Shown here: one piece after another, positions 27,101-39,639 of the stretch
How the letters are laid out: the number at the start of each line of letters is the position of its first letter
Numbering within the stretch: the first letter of the stretch is position 1
Notes under the pieces: model-generated
Database searches by the model: none
Told to the model about the DNA's origin: nothing
Seen by the model: only the letters and a program-made list of their open reading frames with translations
Position numbers and translations under genes: made by a program
DNA from: Lumbricus terrestris
Lineage: Eukaryota > Annelida > Clitellata > Crassiclitellata > Lumbricidae
Length of the DNA: 64,000 bases
Direction of reading: 5' to 3'
NCBI GenBank assembly: GCA_949752735.1
Contig: OX457037.1
Span: 21,035,039-21,099,038, forward strand

Positions 27101-30100
27101 TTACTTTACTGGCGTGTTGAACGAAGTGGCTGGATGGTGAACAACTGACGAAGGTAGAACGACTGGGATGATTGAAGTGCATTGTAAGTAAGTGAGAGGA
27201 CTTTGTATTCGATGCGTTCACGTATTTTGAACCAGTGAAGTGATTCCAGGACAGGAGTGATGTGGTGACGTTTGGAGGTTTTAGTGACAGCACGGGCGAG
27301 GGCATTCTGGATAGTTTGGAGGCGGTTAATTTGGGTGATATCGATGTTTAAGAAGAGAGAGTTGCAGTAGCCAAGTTTTGCATGAACTATAGATGTGGCG
27401 ATTGTGAATGCAGTTTTGAAGTCAAGCATAGGGCGGATTCTGCGTAGGTTGCGGAAATGAATGAAGCAAGAGCGAGAGAGATGGGTGATGTGATCAAAGA
27501 AGCTCAAGTTTTGATCAAAGATGACACCTAGGTTTCTGACCGGAGAACTTGGAGTAAATGTGTGGGTGGATGCAGAGTCAAGGTTGATCAGGGTCATAGG
27601 AATCACTTAGGCTATTTGCCCCAATTTTTGCACTTGTAGGGAGTAGCCTATAATAATTGCTCAACTTATTTTTAGGTAGGCCTGTGATAAATTGGTGAAT
27701 GTATCTTTTTTGGTGTGCAAATTGCAAATCATGGACTAGAATTGAGACATGATTGACATTTTTTGCTGAACAAAATGCTATGATGCCATGACACCGTTTT
27801 AAGTATTATATGCCCACTAATAATAAGTGGATAAGTACAGTGGCGGCACCAGGATTTCAGTTTGGGGGCTGAATACTAGCGGAGGAAATTTTCTTTTTCA
27901 TCCGCCAAAATTTCTGACGAACTTTTTAGTCATTCGGCCGAAATCTCACGGAAATGTTCCATTTTCATATTTCAGCCGCCAAAGCTTCAGTTTTGCATGT
28001 AAAAAAACCGGCTGCTCTTTCTAGGGGGCCTGGCCCCGCATGTTCTTGTTTAGGGAGGCTTAGCTCCCCTAAGTCTCCCCTGTCGCCGCCACTGGAGTAA
28101 GTATTAAGTATGCAACGTGATAGATTTTAAATTTCGACTCAGAAGTCACTGCAGATATTTTACTTTAATTCATCTGTCTCATTCGTGCAGCATTCATGTT
28201 TATTCTGTGAGTTGTAGGTCTATTGCATGTGTTAGGTAGGCTATAATAGCAAACACGCCATTGATTAGTTTTTGGTGATCTTAATTGCGAGAACGCGAAG
28301 ATATCGACCCTACAAGGCGAAGCAGGGGCCCATGCGGAACCTCTGCACACGGGCCCACGAAAAGCTAGCTACGCCACTGTGTCTATTCCGCTGAGCAGGT
28401 TCAATTAGATAAATCGAGAGCTTATGAGATAAAACTTCCGAAATAGTTTAGAAATTGAGCGGATACTAGAATGTGAAAGATCCATATAAGCGCCATGTCG
28501 GGAAGAAGGAACAGCAAGCAAGAAGGAGACATAGCGTGGAAAATTTAAAGCGAAACAGAGAAGGGAGGATAAAATAAATGGAATATGACGATGTAAGGAA
28601 CTGGGAAGGACAGATAATAGCCTTAGGACTACTTTTTGTCTGCTAAAAAGTATTGTAAAGTCAAATATCTTTACCTTATCTTTGCCTTGCCAAAAGCGTC
28701 TCGTAGGCCTAGTAGGCCACTGCTGATTTATCTCGATTTAACTTAAAACTTTATCTTCGTGTTTTGTTATATTAATTGGTATGGTTATGGGGTAGATTTA
28801 AATATCTACGACACGGGATTTTAATTCCGTGTTCGAATGAGCAATGCCAGGAGTCTCGATTGTGCTTAAACGTGCCATATTATGTTCTTCTGCAGAAGAA
28901 GTACTGGATGGGCAGAGAGGTGTCTAAGACAGAGCTATCAAGCGAAGGCTTCATGACGCTGGTTCCATCTAGCAAATTGCCATACTTTGAAGTTCCATTG
29001 CCTGATGACAAAGCAGGGATTCAGATCAGAGGTCTGACAAAGGTCCGGCAGCTACTTGACCAATAATATGTTTGTAAAATAATTCTAAACTGTTCTCAAC
29101 ATTGAGTGTTAGGCCTACTATGGCCAGCGCAACACGTTCGTTGACGAATCTTCTAGGAACTTAGCTGGTCTAATAATAATTTAAAAATTGCATGTATAGT
29201 GTGTAACTTTAAAATGCTGTCCATGCTGATAGACTTTTGTGCTGATAACAATGTTCATGTGGATTACTCTATTTAAAATCAGTTTGACGATTAGGCTATA
29301 CAAGGGGAATATCAAGAAACGTCCTCCGTACTAGAAGCCTAAACTTTAATTTAAATTTGGTTTAATTGAAATTTTATTTGATAACATTTCAAACCACCTT
29401 AGTTAAATTTAAATGAAAGGCCATCGAAAGCGAAAATTTTATAAGTAAACAGAATAAGACATTGAAAACTCTGGAAGAGTCAGGCCTACTGGTGGCAGAT
29501 TCGAGACATGTTCAGAGTCAATCCTACGTATTAGGCTGCTATCAAAATTTCATAGATGGCATCATGTCTTGATTCTTGTCGCGTGACCGAGACACCGAAA
29601 GTTACAAACCGATGAGGTCATTTCATACGACAATAAGAATTGATCCGAACTACTGATATATTCTGTTCGTTTATATAAAAATTCTAGCATTGGACTATGC
29701 TGATTGTGTAACTTCCGTTGAAAGTAAGATCACTTCCACTTCTGAACATTGTGCTACCAACTTTCAATTATAACAGTAGGCTACTGGCACATGACATAGG
29801 CTACATGTAGGCAGTGTGAGAATTGTGGAAAAATAACTGGGGGGTTGGACCAATATCCACTTGGAATTGGGGTGTAAAAAACATACTTTAACATGGGGCT
29901 CTAAGAAAGACTGGGGGGGTCGAAACCCCCCAACCCCCCCGGCAATTCTCACCCTGCATGTAGCCTAGGTGACCGTGCTGTGCAGGACTATGGTCCCTTA
30001 AAACCCTCGATATGTATCACAATTAGCACTGATTTAGCAACTGACTTGAAATTATTTGTTGTTGTGTTTTCTGGGAAGAATGTAAAAAACTACATCATGT

Positions 30101-31547
30101 GATGTCTATTTTATATCTAGGCTAAAGAAATTAAACGTCAAATTTAATGCATTGCGTGATTGTGCCACTGAAAGTTATCGCAATGATGGCTTCGGATTAG
30201 ATTGACATTAGGCAACATAACATACCGTACCTTACATTATTAACCGTCGTATTGCAAAATATTTAGCGAAATGAGTTCAATGCCTTTCAAGCTGTTATAA
30301 TTTTTATAGGCACTGATCATAGACTATACAGTACTGCAGCGATCTTGGCTGAAACAATATACATGAGTGTTGCAGGGCTGTTTGTAAGGAATTTTGAGAA
30401 CTGCACAAGCAGCACAACCCATTCTTTTCTTTCCAATCCTCCATGGTAAATTACTTCCAATTGGAGGACAACGACCTTTTGGCTAGTTTTAACTGTTCAG
30501 AAGTGCTTCTACAACAGCACAAATCCGTTTAGGACTGCACATTTTGTGTACAGCTGCACGCTAAAAAAGCCCTGGAGTGTTGTATTCTAGCATATTAGAT
30601 CAAATTTATTGCCGTCCATTGGTTTAGAATGATTATTCATTCTTGTAGAACTTCGGTTCCAGGTCGAAGCCAGAACTTTACTGTAGTTAAGGACCTCAAC
30701 ATCGACTTCAATGAAGGCAATATAACCGCTCTACTCGGACACAACGGAGCGGGAAAGACAACAACGATGTTCATGTTAACAGGTTAACATTATCCTAAAC
30801 ATCTTTGTCCTTCACATGGGCATCTTTTTTAGTTTTCTTCATGCTTTTTCGTTTCTCCTTCTTGTTCTTCTTATTCTTCATTTGGATTTTTATAGGTTAT
30901 TTATTTATATTTTCACACCTGTTCCATTTCTTCTCCTATTATTAAAACTGAAATTAGGTTTTAGTGATGATAATAATGTTTATGACGACGATGACGGCAT
31001 GTGGTGAGGGAAGGAGGAGACGCGGAAGACCAAGGAAGAGATGGTTGGATGAGGTACAGGAAAAGTCTGGCATGAGCCTGGAGGAGCTAAGAGAGGCGAC
31101 AAGAGAGAGGAGACACTAGAGGGGATACATCAGGACTGTCGCCAGAGCTCCAAGAGCTGACGGCACCAGGTGACCAGACGAATAATGTTTGAAATATCTT
31201 CGGCCTACTTCTTTATAATCCATCGCTAAGTTGCAGAGGAACACAAGCAATCAGATTTGCCTGTTGCCATAGCATTTCTTCCATATTTAAATGATTACTG
31301 TTTAGTAAATTTCGATATTTCTCGTTTCGATTTTTGGTTCTGTAGGTATTCTACCTCCGACGAGAGGCACAGCTTTTATAAACGGCTTTGATATAACGCG
31401 AGAAATGGACATGATCCGAGAAAATATCGGTCTCTGTCCACAGCACGACATTCTCTTTGATACCCTGACTGTCAGAGAACACCTTCTCTTCTTTGCCGCC
31501 GTTAGTAGCCATTGTCATCATCATCATCATCATCATCATCGTCGTCG

Positions 31548-31582
<35 letters not shown>

Positions 31583-34500
31583 GTCGTCGTCGTCGTCATC
31601 ATCATCATCATCATCATCATTATCAATATAATTATTATTACTAAATTTCTTTTATTAATAACACCGTCATCATCGTCATCATTTTATAGTGAGCAATAAT
31701 TTAGTATTGCAAAGTTGTGTAAAAGCAGAAGGTTTCCCCGCGTTGGAGAGACACCGTTGTCACTTCTAAGTTTACCTGTTTCCAGTGGATCATAGGTTGG
31801 ATCGTTCATTCATCGTCCAAGTATATAACCCTTTCGTATCTTAAGCACTGCAGGATTCAAAGAAATTAGTTTTCATATTCCAACTTTCCAGTATTCGAGT
31901 TTGTGCGGTTTGAAGAATTCTGTTGACTGATTTCAAATGTTCAGAAATTCAACTTTGTGCGATTTGAAGAAATCTGTTTTCAGATAATGCGAAATAGACG
32001 AAGAGGACGAGGGGAGAGATAATGAGGCTTGTATGTTAGTGTTCGTCTGACTTCTACATGCTAGAGATTGGTAGAATCGGGACGCACGATGAAAAGTTGA
32101 GCTATAAAAACAGAATATTCTTCAAATCGCACGCAGTTAAAATCCTGAAAATTTTTAATCTGAAAACAAAATTAATGAAATCGCTCAAAATCAAAATCAT
32201 CAAGTTGAAATGTGAAAACAGAATATAATTAGATTTTTGCCGGTAATTAATAAGTGTATGAAGCAGAGTCAGCTCTCGTTGTTGCTTTTAGCTAAAGGGA
32301 AGTCCATCTAAGAGAGCTTCACTGGAGATGGATGAAACGATTAAGGTCTTGCATAATTATGGAAGAGAAAATCAACGCACCAGTAAATACGCTTTCCGGC
32401 GGACAGAGAAGAAAGCTGAGCGTCGGAATTGCACTCATTTCTGGATCCAAGGTAGGTCTACACGATCACGAACACTTTCACAATAATTCTCTTCGCTAGA
32501 TTTAAGCTTACAAGTCTTACATTACAAAGCTGCCAACACTTGATCGATAATGCTGCTCCAGCTATCTCAAACAGTTCACCTATTTACGCTACTCACAACA
32601 ATGTTATTGCCCCGATGTCCTACATGACATTGTGCTGGCGACGTAAAATCTGTGTGAAACTTTTTCTAATGACAACAGTTACTGTCGAATATTTGTTTAT
32701 CCATTTCCACGCTCGATGCTAAGGATATCTGGGTTATATTTATAAAATGTTTAATGGAAATGGCATCATTTTTTTCTTTTGCTAGATTTATCCGTAATAA
32801 TTAAAAAGGGGTAAGGTAGCCTACTTTATAGAGGCAATTATTATAGGAGACAGATTACCGATGACAATATTAAGCGAAAGACAAAAGAACTGGATTGGAC
32901 ACATAATTATTAATAGGAGACTCCCTTCTGAGATAAATCATAGAAAGGAGATTGGATGGATAAAGAAAGAGAGGAAGCCCGAGACAGGTGATGCTGGGAT
33001 GGATGATCACCGACGGATACAACGAACTGAAGAGAAAAGCACAGCGAAGAGAAGAATGGCGTCATTGGAAGTTGAAACCTGACGAGATGCAGTGAACTTA
33101 AAGAAGAAGCAGAAAAAGGCATTATCCTCCATTTTCAGTTTTTTCATAGCCGTGTGTACTATTGTGTAGTGACTGTAGTCGTATTCCATTCCTCTCTATT
33201 CCAACTAGTCCATCTTGCCATTAATCGTCGAACCTGGCGTGCAATGTAGCAATAATTTATTGCAGTTCTTGATTCTGGATGAGCCGACGTCTGGCATGGA
33301 CCCAGAGGCACGACGGCAGATATGGGACATTCTACAGAGCCAGAGAAAGGACCGGACGATGATTCTATCGACACACTTCATGGACGAGGCCGATCTACTG
33401 GGCGATCGAATAGCCATCTTGTCAAATGGAGAGATACAGTGCTACGGGACACCCATGTTCCTCAAAAATAGATACGGTCAGAGATTCTCCGCTGGCGTTA
33501 GTCATCTAATTGATGCTTGCTTCTTATTCTTCTACATCCACCACCACCGCCACCACCACCGCTACCACCTTAACCAGTGTCATCGTCATCACCACCGCTT
33601 CCAATGTCATCGCCTACACCTTCTTATCAGTATTAACCTTTAGTTGAATATATTGGTCGGCGCATTCTTCTCTACCAAGTCATTTGAACAATAATTGATA
33701 GATCAAACACCGGTTCTATTCGCCATATTTTGAACTCTCGGTTTTTAATAGGCCCTACAACTTAATATTTGCGTTTTGAGCTATTTCACTTTTCAACAGA
33801 AGGCCTATATAGGCTATGAAATCGCTATTTCATGACCATATGCCTACTGCCAAGTGGTAACGGGGCGTTAGTATCGATCGAGGTCGTGTGCGTCACCTGT
33901 GGGCTATGAAGACTTGCTCATAAATTATAATGAGCTGTGTCAAGTTATTGACTGGAAAACATTAATCTCTTCCACTTGGAAAGGCGTCGGCAATGGAGTC
34001 ATTGACAGTTCAACTTCACTGACACTGTTCAACAAATTTTCTGCTGTGACGACGGCTTGAAGTAATAATGAATTATTATAAAGTCTAGTCATGTATATTG
34101 TATAGTCTAGCCTCATTTACGATTTTCGTATTATCGTCATCGTCAGAAGTTTGATTCAGGGCTGTTTTAAAGGAATTTTTAGAACTGCACAATCCCTTCT
34201 TTTCTTTCCCATCCTCCATGGTTAATTACCTCCAATCGGACGACACTGACCTTTTTACTAGTTTCAACTGCACGGAAGTGCTTTTACGACTGCACAAATT
34301 CTTTTAGAACTGCACATTTTGTGTAATACTGCACGCTAAAAAAGTCCTGGTTGATCATGCGCGGAGTTTGGTTTCCGTTCTTGGAGGGCAAAAGCCTTCT
34401 TGGGGGGTTAGGCCTAAGCCCGGAAAAAGATACCATTTGCACGGTAAAAAAATGAATCTGGGTCTTCTTGGAGGGGCTTAGCTCCCCTTGGCCCTGATAA

Positions 34501-37500
34501 ACTCCGCCCATGTGGTCGATTATCTGGTGTAAGAACGTAGGTAGCATAATAATTATTACCGACAATTTCATGAATCTGTATATCAGTCTGTTCTCATCAT
34601 TGAGATAATTACGCCTAGAAATAAAATCTAATTTCTGAAGGTGTTGGATACCACCTGACGATATCGAAGGCGTCCGCTTGTGATGTGAATTATCTGAGTG
34701 ACGTCATAAAGTCTCAACTTCCCACAGCCAACATGGTCAGCGATGAGACTGACGAGGTTATGTTCGTTCTGCCAAGTCAGCAATCTTCCCAATTCGAGAA
34801 ACTCTTCGCGACGCTGGAGACATATCGCACTGTCCTCGGCATTGAAAACTTCGGGGTCTCCGTCACAACGATGGAAGAAGTCTTCTTAAGGTCTGTCCTT
34901 CCTTTCTAGGCAGGTCTGAGCAGTGACGACGCCAGGATTTCAGTTTTGGGGGTTGAAGCCTCCCGAAAATTTTCCATTTTCATCCGCCAAAATTTATGAC
35001 GACCTTTTTTAGTCATCCGGTGGAAAATCGTGGTTTTGCATGTAAAAAACACCCGGATGGCCTTTTTAGGGGGCTTAGTCTTTTATAGGGCTTAGCCCCC
35101 TAACCCTTCCCTATCGCCGCCACTGGGTCCGATGTCAATGCGCCGGAGGTCTTCGTCTCTGAAGCCGGTGTCGCGCGAAAGTCTCTCCCTCAAAGTCTTT
35201 CAGGAGACTTTATTTCGAAACAGATTCTCCCTCCGCCGGATGCGTTTCAGAATAAATTTGCCACCCCCCCCCAACTATATTGTGAAATAAAGTCTCCGGT
35301 GGGAGAGAATGTTTCCTCTGTCGTCGGATATAGTCTCCTCTGGTCAGCGTGGAATGGGCTACAGTGGCACAAAAGTTTTAGGTTAAACCGTTAGTTTACG
35401 TTGCTAAATTGTTTAGCAAGAACATGTATACTACTTTTATATCAGGAAATCTCTTCCAGTAGACTACAGAGTTTCAGCCAGGCTGAGATTCTGTTTCGGG
35501 AAGAGACTTTGCATCGGTGGGTAGATTTCATGTCGTGACAACGGCTTGAGTGTGAGTACCAAGTGACGTTATAGCAGGTCTGCAACATAATCCACTTTAC
35601 TATGCTAACCCATAGCGCTGGTATGATAGCCTACTTACAGAGACAATGAGTGAAATCATGAAAATAAATACTATTCTCTGGATAGATTAAGTTCAAAATA
35701 GGCAGCCCATAAAAACCAGAGGCCAGGTTGAGTCGAATCTGCAGGCTGAACACGATAAAAAGCAGAAAAGACAGCACAGTATACATGTATATTATTCAAT
35801 TCAACTCCCCTTGTACGAGCACATTGTTTTTTTATTTGGAAATTTATAAAACGCCTCTAAAGGTTAATTCAAACTAATCAAGGGTGCTCCCAGTGCGACG
35901 GGTCCGATGGAAAGGACAAGGTTTGTGGCAGCGGGTGAATGTAGCTTGACCACCAGTTTGGATCACGGGTCGGGTGAAGGGAAGATTGTCCTTCCACAGC
36001 GAGGGATCAATGCCGCATAAGATGTTTGTGGCATGGTCGTCCTAACCTGGGGGAGAAGGTCATATAGTGAGCCAGAGAGCGAAAAGGACGATTAGAGGCA
36101 ACTGATGTGGACCGATGGCTAACGAGTAGAGTCATAAAGGTATTGTTGAGCTCTACCCAGTTAAGACTCAAATGAGAAGTAATCTTTTGAACTGAATGCG
36201 AGCTCTTACAGAGAACCAATAACCTACAGGTGATTGGTCATATAAATTAAGTCAAAATATGAGAACAAAATTGTGGAAACAGACGAAATTATCACACTAT
36301 GATAATATTATTGCTGTTGCATTTAGAAGAGATTGTAAGGAAGATGGAAGTACATCTATATACTATAAAGCCTGCCAGTAGAGTTGCAGTAGTTAATCTT
36401 CAGGACACCAAGCGGTGTGTGGTTGCCAGCTCACCAAACGTTTTTTCTGCACCACGAACCTGTTTCATTTGGAATTGCATATAATATTACTGCTACGAAA
36501 GTATTTGTTGGCGACTAACGCTTTAAAACTGAAGTCAGTATTAGCTGAATCAAATGGTGACTATGTAGCGAGTCTGAAGTAGGCTTATTTGGTATCGCAG
36601 ATTTCGTTTATGGACGAGGACTTGGCGGTTAAAATAATATTAGCTTAACAGACTCCTATTTATTACATAGGCTAAATAATTGTTCATAATTATAGGCCCT
36701 ACGTATATGTAATTTCAATGCACATTATACACCAGTGGTTACCATGCTGTTATTGTTCGAAGACCGCTGCTATTGCGGAAGAAATGAATCGTTTTGGTTA
36801 TTTGAACACAGAGCAAGACCTTCGTCCACACCAGAAGTCGAACCCAGGACGAGCGTTGTGGCAGATGCAGAAGCACTCGGAAACACTTCACGTTAAGTTC
36901 TATCCTTGCACTAGTTCCTTATCTATGATTCCGTTGATTAGTCAGGCCATTCTAAACTAGGCTCTCGGGCGCCATCCGCATGAGCGGAGTTTACCAGGGG
37001 CACAGGGGGTCTAAGCCCCCAAGAAGACCCAGATTCATTTTTCTCCGTGTAAGTGGTATCTTTTCCCGGGCTTATCCCCCCCCCGAGAAGGCGCAGACTC
37101 ATATTTTTTCGGGGAAATGGTTCTGTTCACGAACGCGAAACTCGAAACTTTTGTCCGGGAGAATGAAAATTTGTATTTATTTTTCGGCGAGATTTCAACC
37201 CGAGGACTAAACAAAGTTATTATTTTGGGGGGCTGAGAAAATATTTGTCGACGCCGCTCGTTCTGGACCGAGTCTCAGCCCCAACAAAGCCCAAGTTCTT
37301 CCCAAATTCTTTTTTAGCCCCTCCAAGAACGCAAACCAAACTCCGCCCATGGTTAGAGGACATTTTCAAATGCAGCCGTTCTGTTTTGTACATGTGTAGC
37401 CTAATTGTGTATATACATTAGTGTTAAACAGCTATTGGCGGTAGATAGACGCTAAAACAAATAAAACTGCCTATTATACAATACACATGTATAAATGATG

Positions 37501-39570
37501 CAGAATTGTATTTGAAATTCGCACCATGATTCACGTGTTAGTCTTAGCCTACTCAAAGTTTGCTTTCTATTGAAGCCTAGGTCATGGTTCCCGGCAATTC
37601 GCGGAGACAATTCTATTTCTGCAACATCGAAAATCTTCAACAAATCCAATTTTGATCTAACCAAACGATATCTAAGCAATAACATTTTTATCAACCCAAG
37701 TTCTAAATTAGCAAAAATTATTTTCGTGTGTCCAACGTCTATTTAAACGACAGTTTTGTTCACAAATCCAACGTCTATTTTAAGCAAGGGTTATTTCGAA
37801 TTTCGATCAAGCCAGCTTCTATTTAAGCAACAATATTTCCGTCCATGCAACCTCTATTCAAGTAATAATTGCTTTCATCAATCCAACTTCTAATTATTTA
37901 AGGAAACATTTCGTCAATCTGTTCCGAAATATCCGCTCCGAATTGTCTGCTCCGAATTGTCCTGCTCCGATTTGTCCGGACAGACTACGCATCTGTAGAT
38001 ATCTAGTTCTGCAAAGCTACTAAATAAAATAAATTTTTAGTTGATCGTGAAATTCTCAACATCGATATGATTCTTCGGCCCAGCAACTTTTATGTTCCTT
38101 CGTCGCTGTCAAATATGTAGGCCTAGGTCTACTTTCCTTGTGAAGTTTCAAAATCACAATGGACGTAAAAGAACAGTAGCCTACCATACAAGCTAGGACG
38201 CTCGAAATTCATAGGCCTAAATTTACCCGGTCCGAGGTTGGAAGGAACTGTAGGCCTATTTAACCAAAAACATTCGTATAATTACTTTTTAATATTTGGG
38301 AGCAACACCATTGACCTGATCGAATTTTACTTTCATTTTGAATTTCAGATGCTAGTGTTCCATATTCGATGGAGATCGGTTGGAACCGCCGAAAGCTCGA
38401 GCTGCGTGCAATGTTGTAGCCTACAAGCGAATAATTCATTCCGTACGAAACTACGCTCTTACATTGGGCCAGGTTCTGATTCCAATCATCTGCACTGTCC
38501 TCGCCTGCTCCACGCGTTTGACTCAACAGGGAGACGACCAATTCCAGTCTCTAACCCTTGACCTAACCCACTTCAAAAGTCCAATCACTCCATACGAATC
38601 TTCTCCTCCTTCTAGATTTGGGAAGAACGATTACCGGAAATTGTCGGATTGTTATAGAAGCAGTGTTTCAAAGCACAGTGAGACTTTCTCGGTCAGAACC
38701 ACCCCAGACGGCTTCGCAATGGATGACTACCTGAATTGGATCGGGAAACATCACGCAGAGGAGTACAATTGGAATTATCAGATCGGCGCTACTATAGATG
38801 ACAGTGTACGAAGAGGGGTGAAAATTATCGGATATTTTAACAACCAGGCCTACCACACGAGCGCAATATCATTGTCGTACGTGGGAAACGCCTTGATGCG
38901 ATGCTTTGGCAATAAGGAGTACCAGATCGCAACCATCAACCACCCACTTCCCATCAAAAGCACCGCAAAACAGATGGTGCAAACCGTCAATAAGGACAGC
39001 AGTGCCGGTATGGCATTCACGTTTCCCATATCTTTTGGAATGGCCTTCCTGTTCGCCACTTTCGTGATCTTCTTGGTGAAAGAACGAAAGTCGGGAGCGA
39101 AGCACAGCCAACTCGTGAGCGGAGTAGGCCTAAGACTTCAGAATTTCTGGCTGGCAACATTTCTCTGGGATTACGTCAACTACCTCGTTCCGTGCATCAT
39201 GATCGTGGTCGTCATCCTTGGATTTCAAGTCGATGGATACTGGCAAAATTCTTGGTGGGTAAACTGTGTTGGTACGTCGCCCGCGTAAACTCATTCGTGT
39301 TTATCAGAATGCTAGCGCGAGAGAGGAAGACGGGCAACAGGAGAAACAACAGAATACGTAGCAGAATAAACCGAAGCAGATAAGGGACGAGAGGGATATT
39401 AGGTCCCTCACTGTGGACCGCATACCAGCATCACAGAATGGCCTGTTATTTATTGCCTATGCAAAAATTACATCCCCATGTCTGCTAAAACTACCGTACG
39501 ATTTCCAGATTGATGTATGTACGAAGTTGTAGTATAATGTATATTGTATAATCGTCGTAAAAAAGTATGT

Positions 39571-39639
<69 letters not shown>

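Larger units (their letters stand above)
26932..28379. mobile_element. CAGTGGCGTAGCTA TIR element with 8-bp duplication
   Basis: The 14-base ends are perfect inverted repeats and the flanks TGTCTATT (26924-26931, 28380-28387) are a perfect 8-bp duplication. Ends resemble those of the 2340-4704 element (CAGTGGCGTAGCC). It contains a LINE reverse-transcriptase tail (27106-27606) and a second TIR element (27838-28094), so it is a nested composite lying in an ABCA intron. Confidence 0.85.
29043..30673. other. Intron with two MITEs
   Basis: Apart from the MITEs at 29812-29956 and 30373-30574 I see no structure beyond TAGGCCTA-type motifs. Confidence 0.5.

Noticed and set aside
36718..36960. 80-codon frame starting at 36718 as a gene
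   Set aside because: The frame has no homology; the phase-compatible reading in this region is a different frame, used for the candidate ABCA linker exon.
38380..39288. 302-codon open frame as a stand-alone gene
   Set aside because: It begins at a TTG inside an exon and its sequence is the TMD2 region of an ABCA protein; it is the downstream part of a frame-shifted exon and overruns the donor at 39255.
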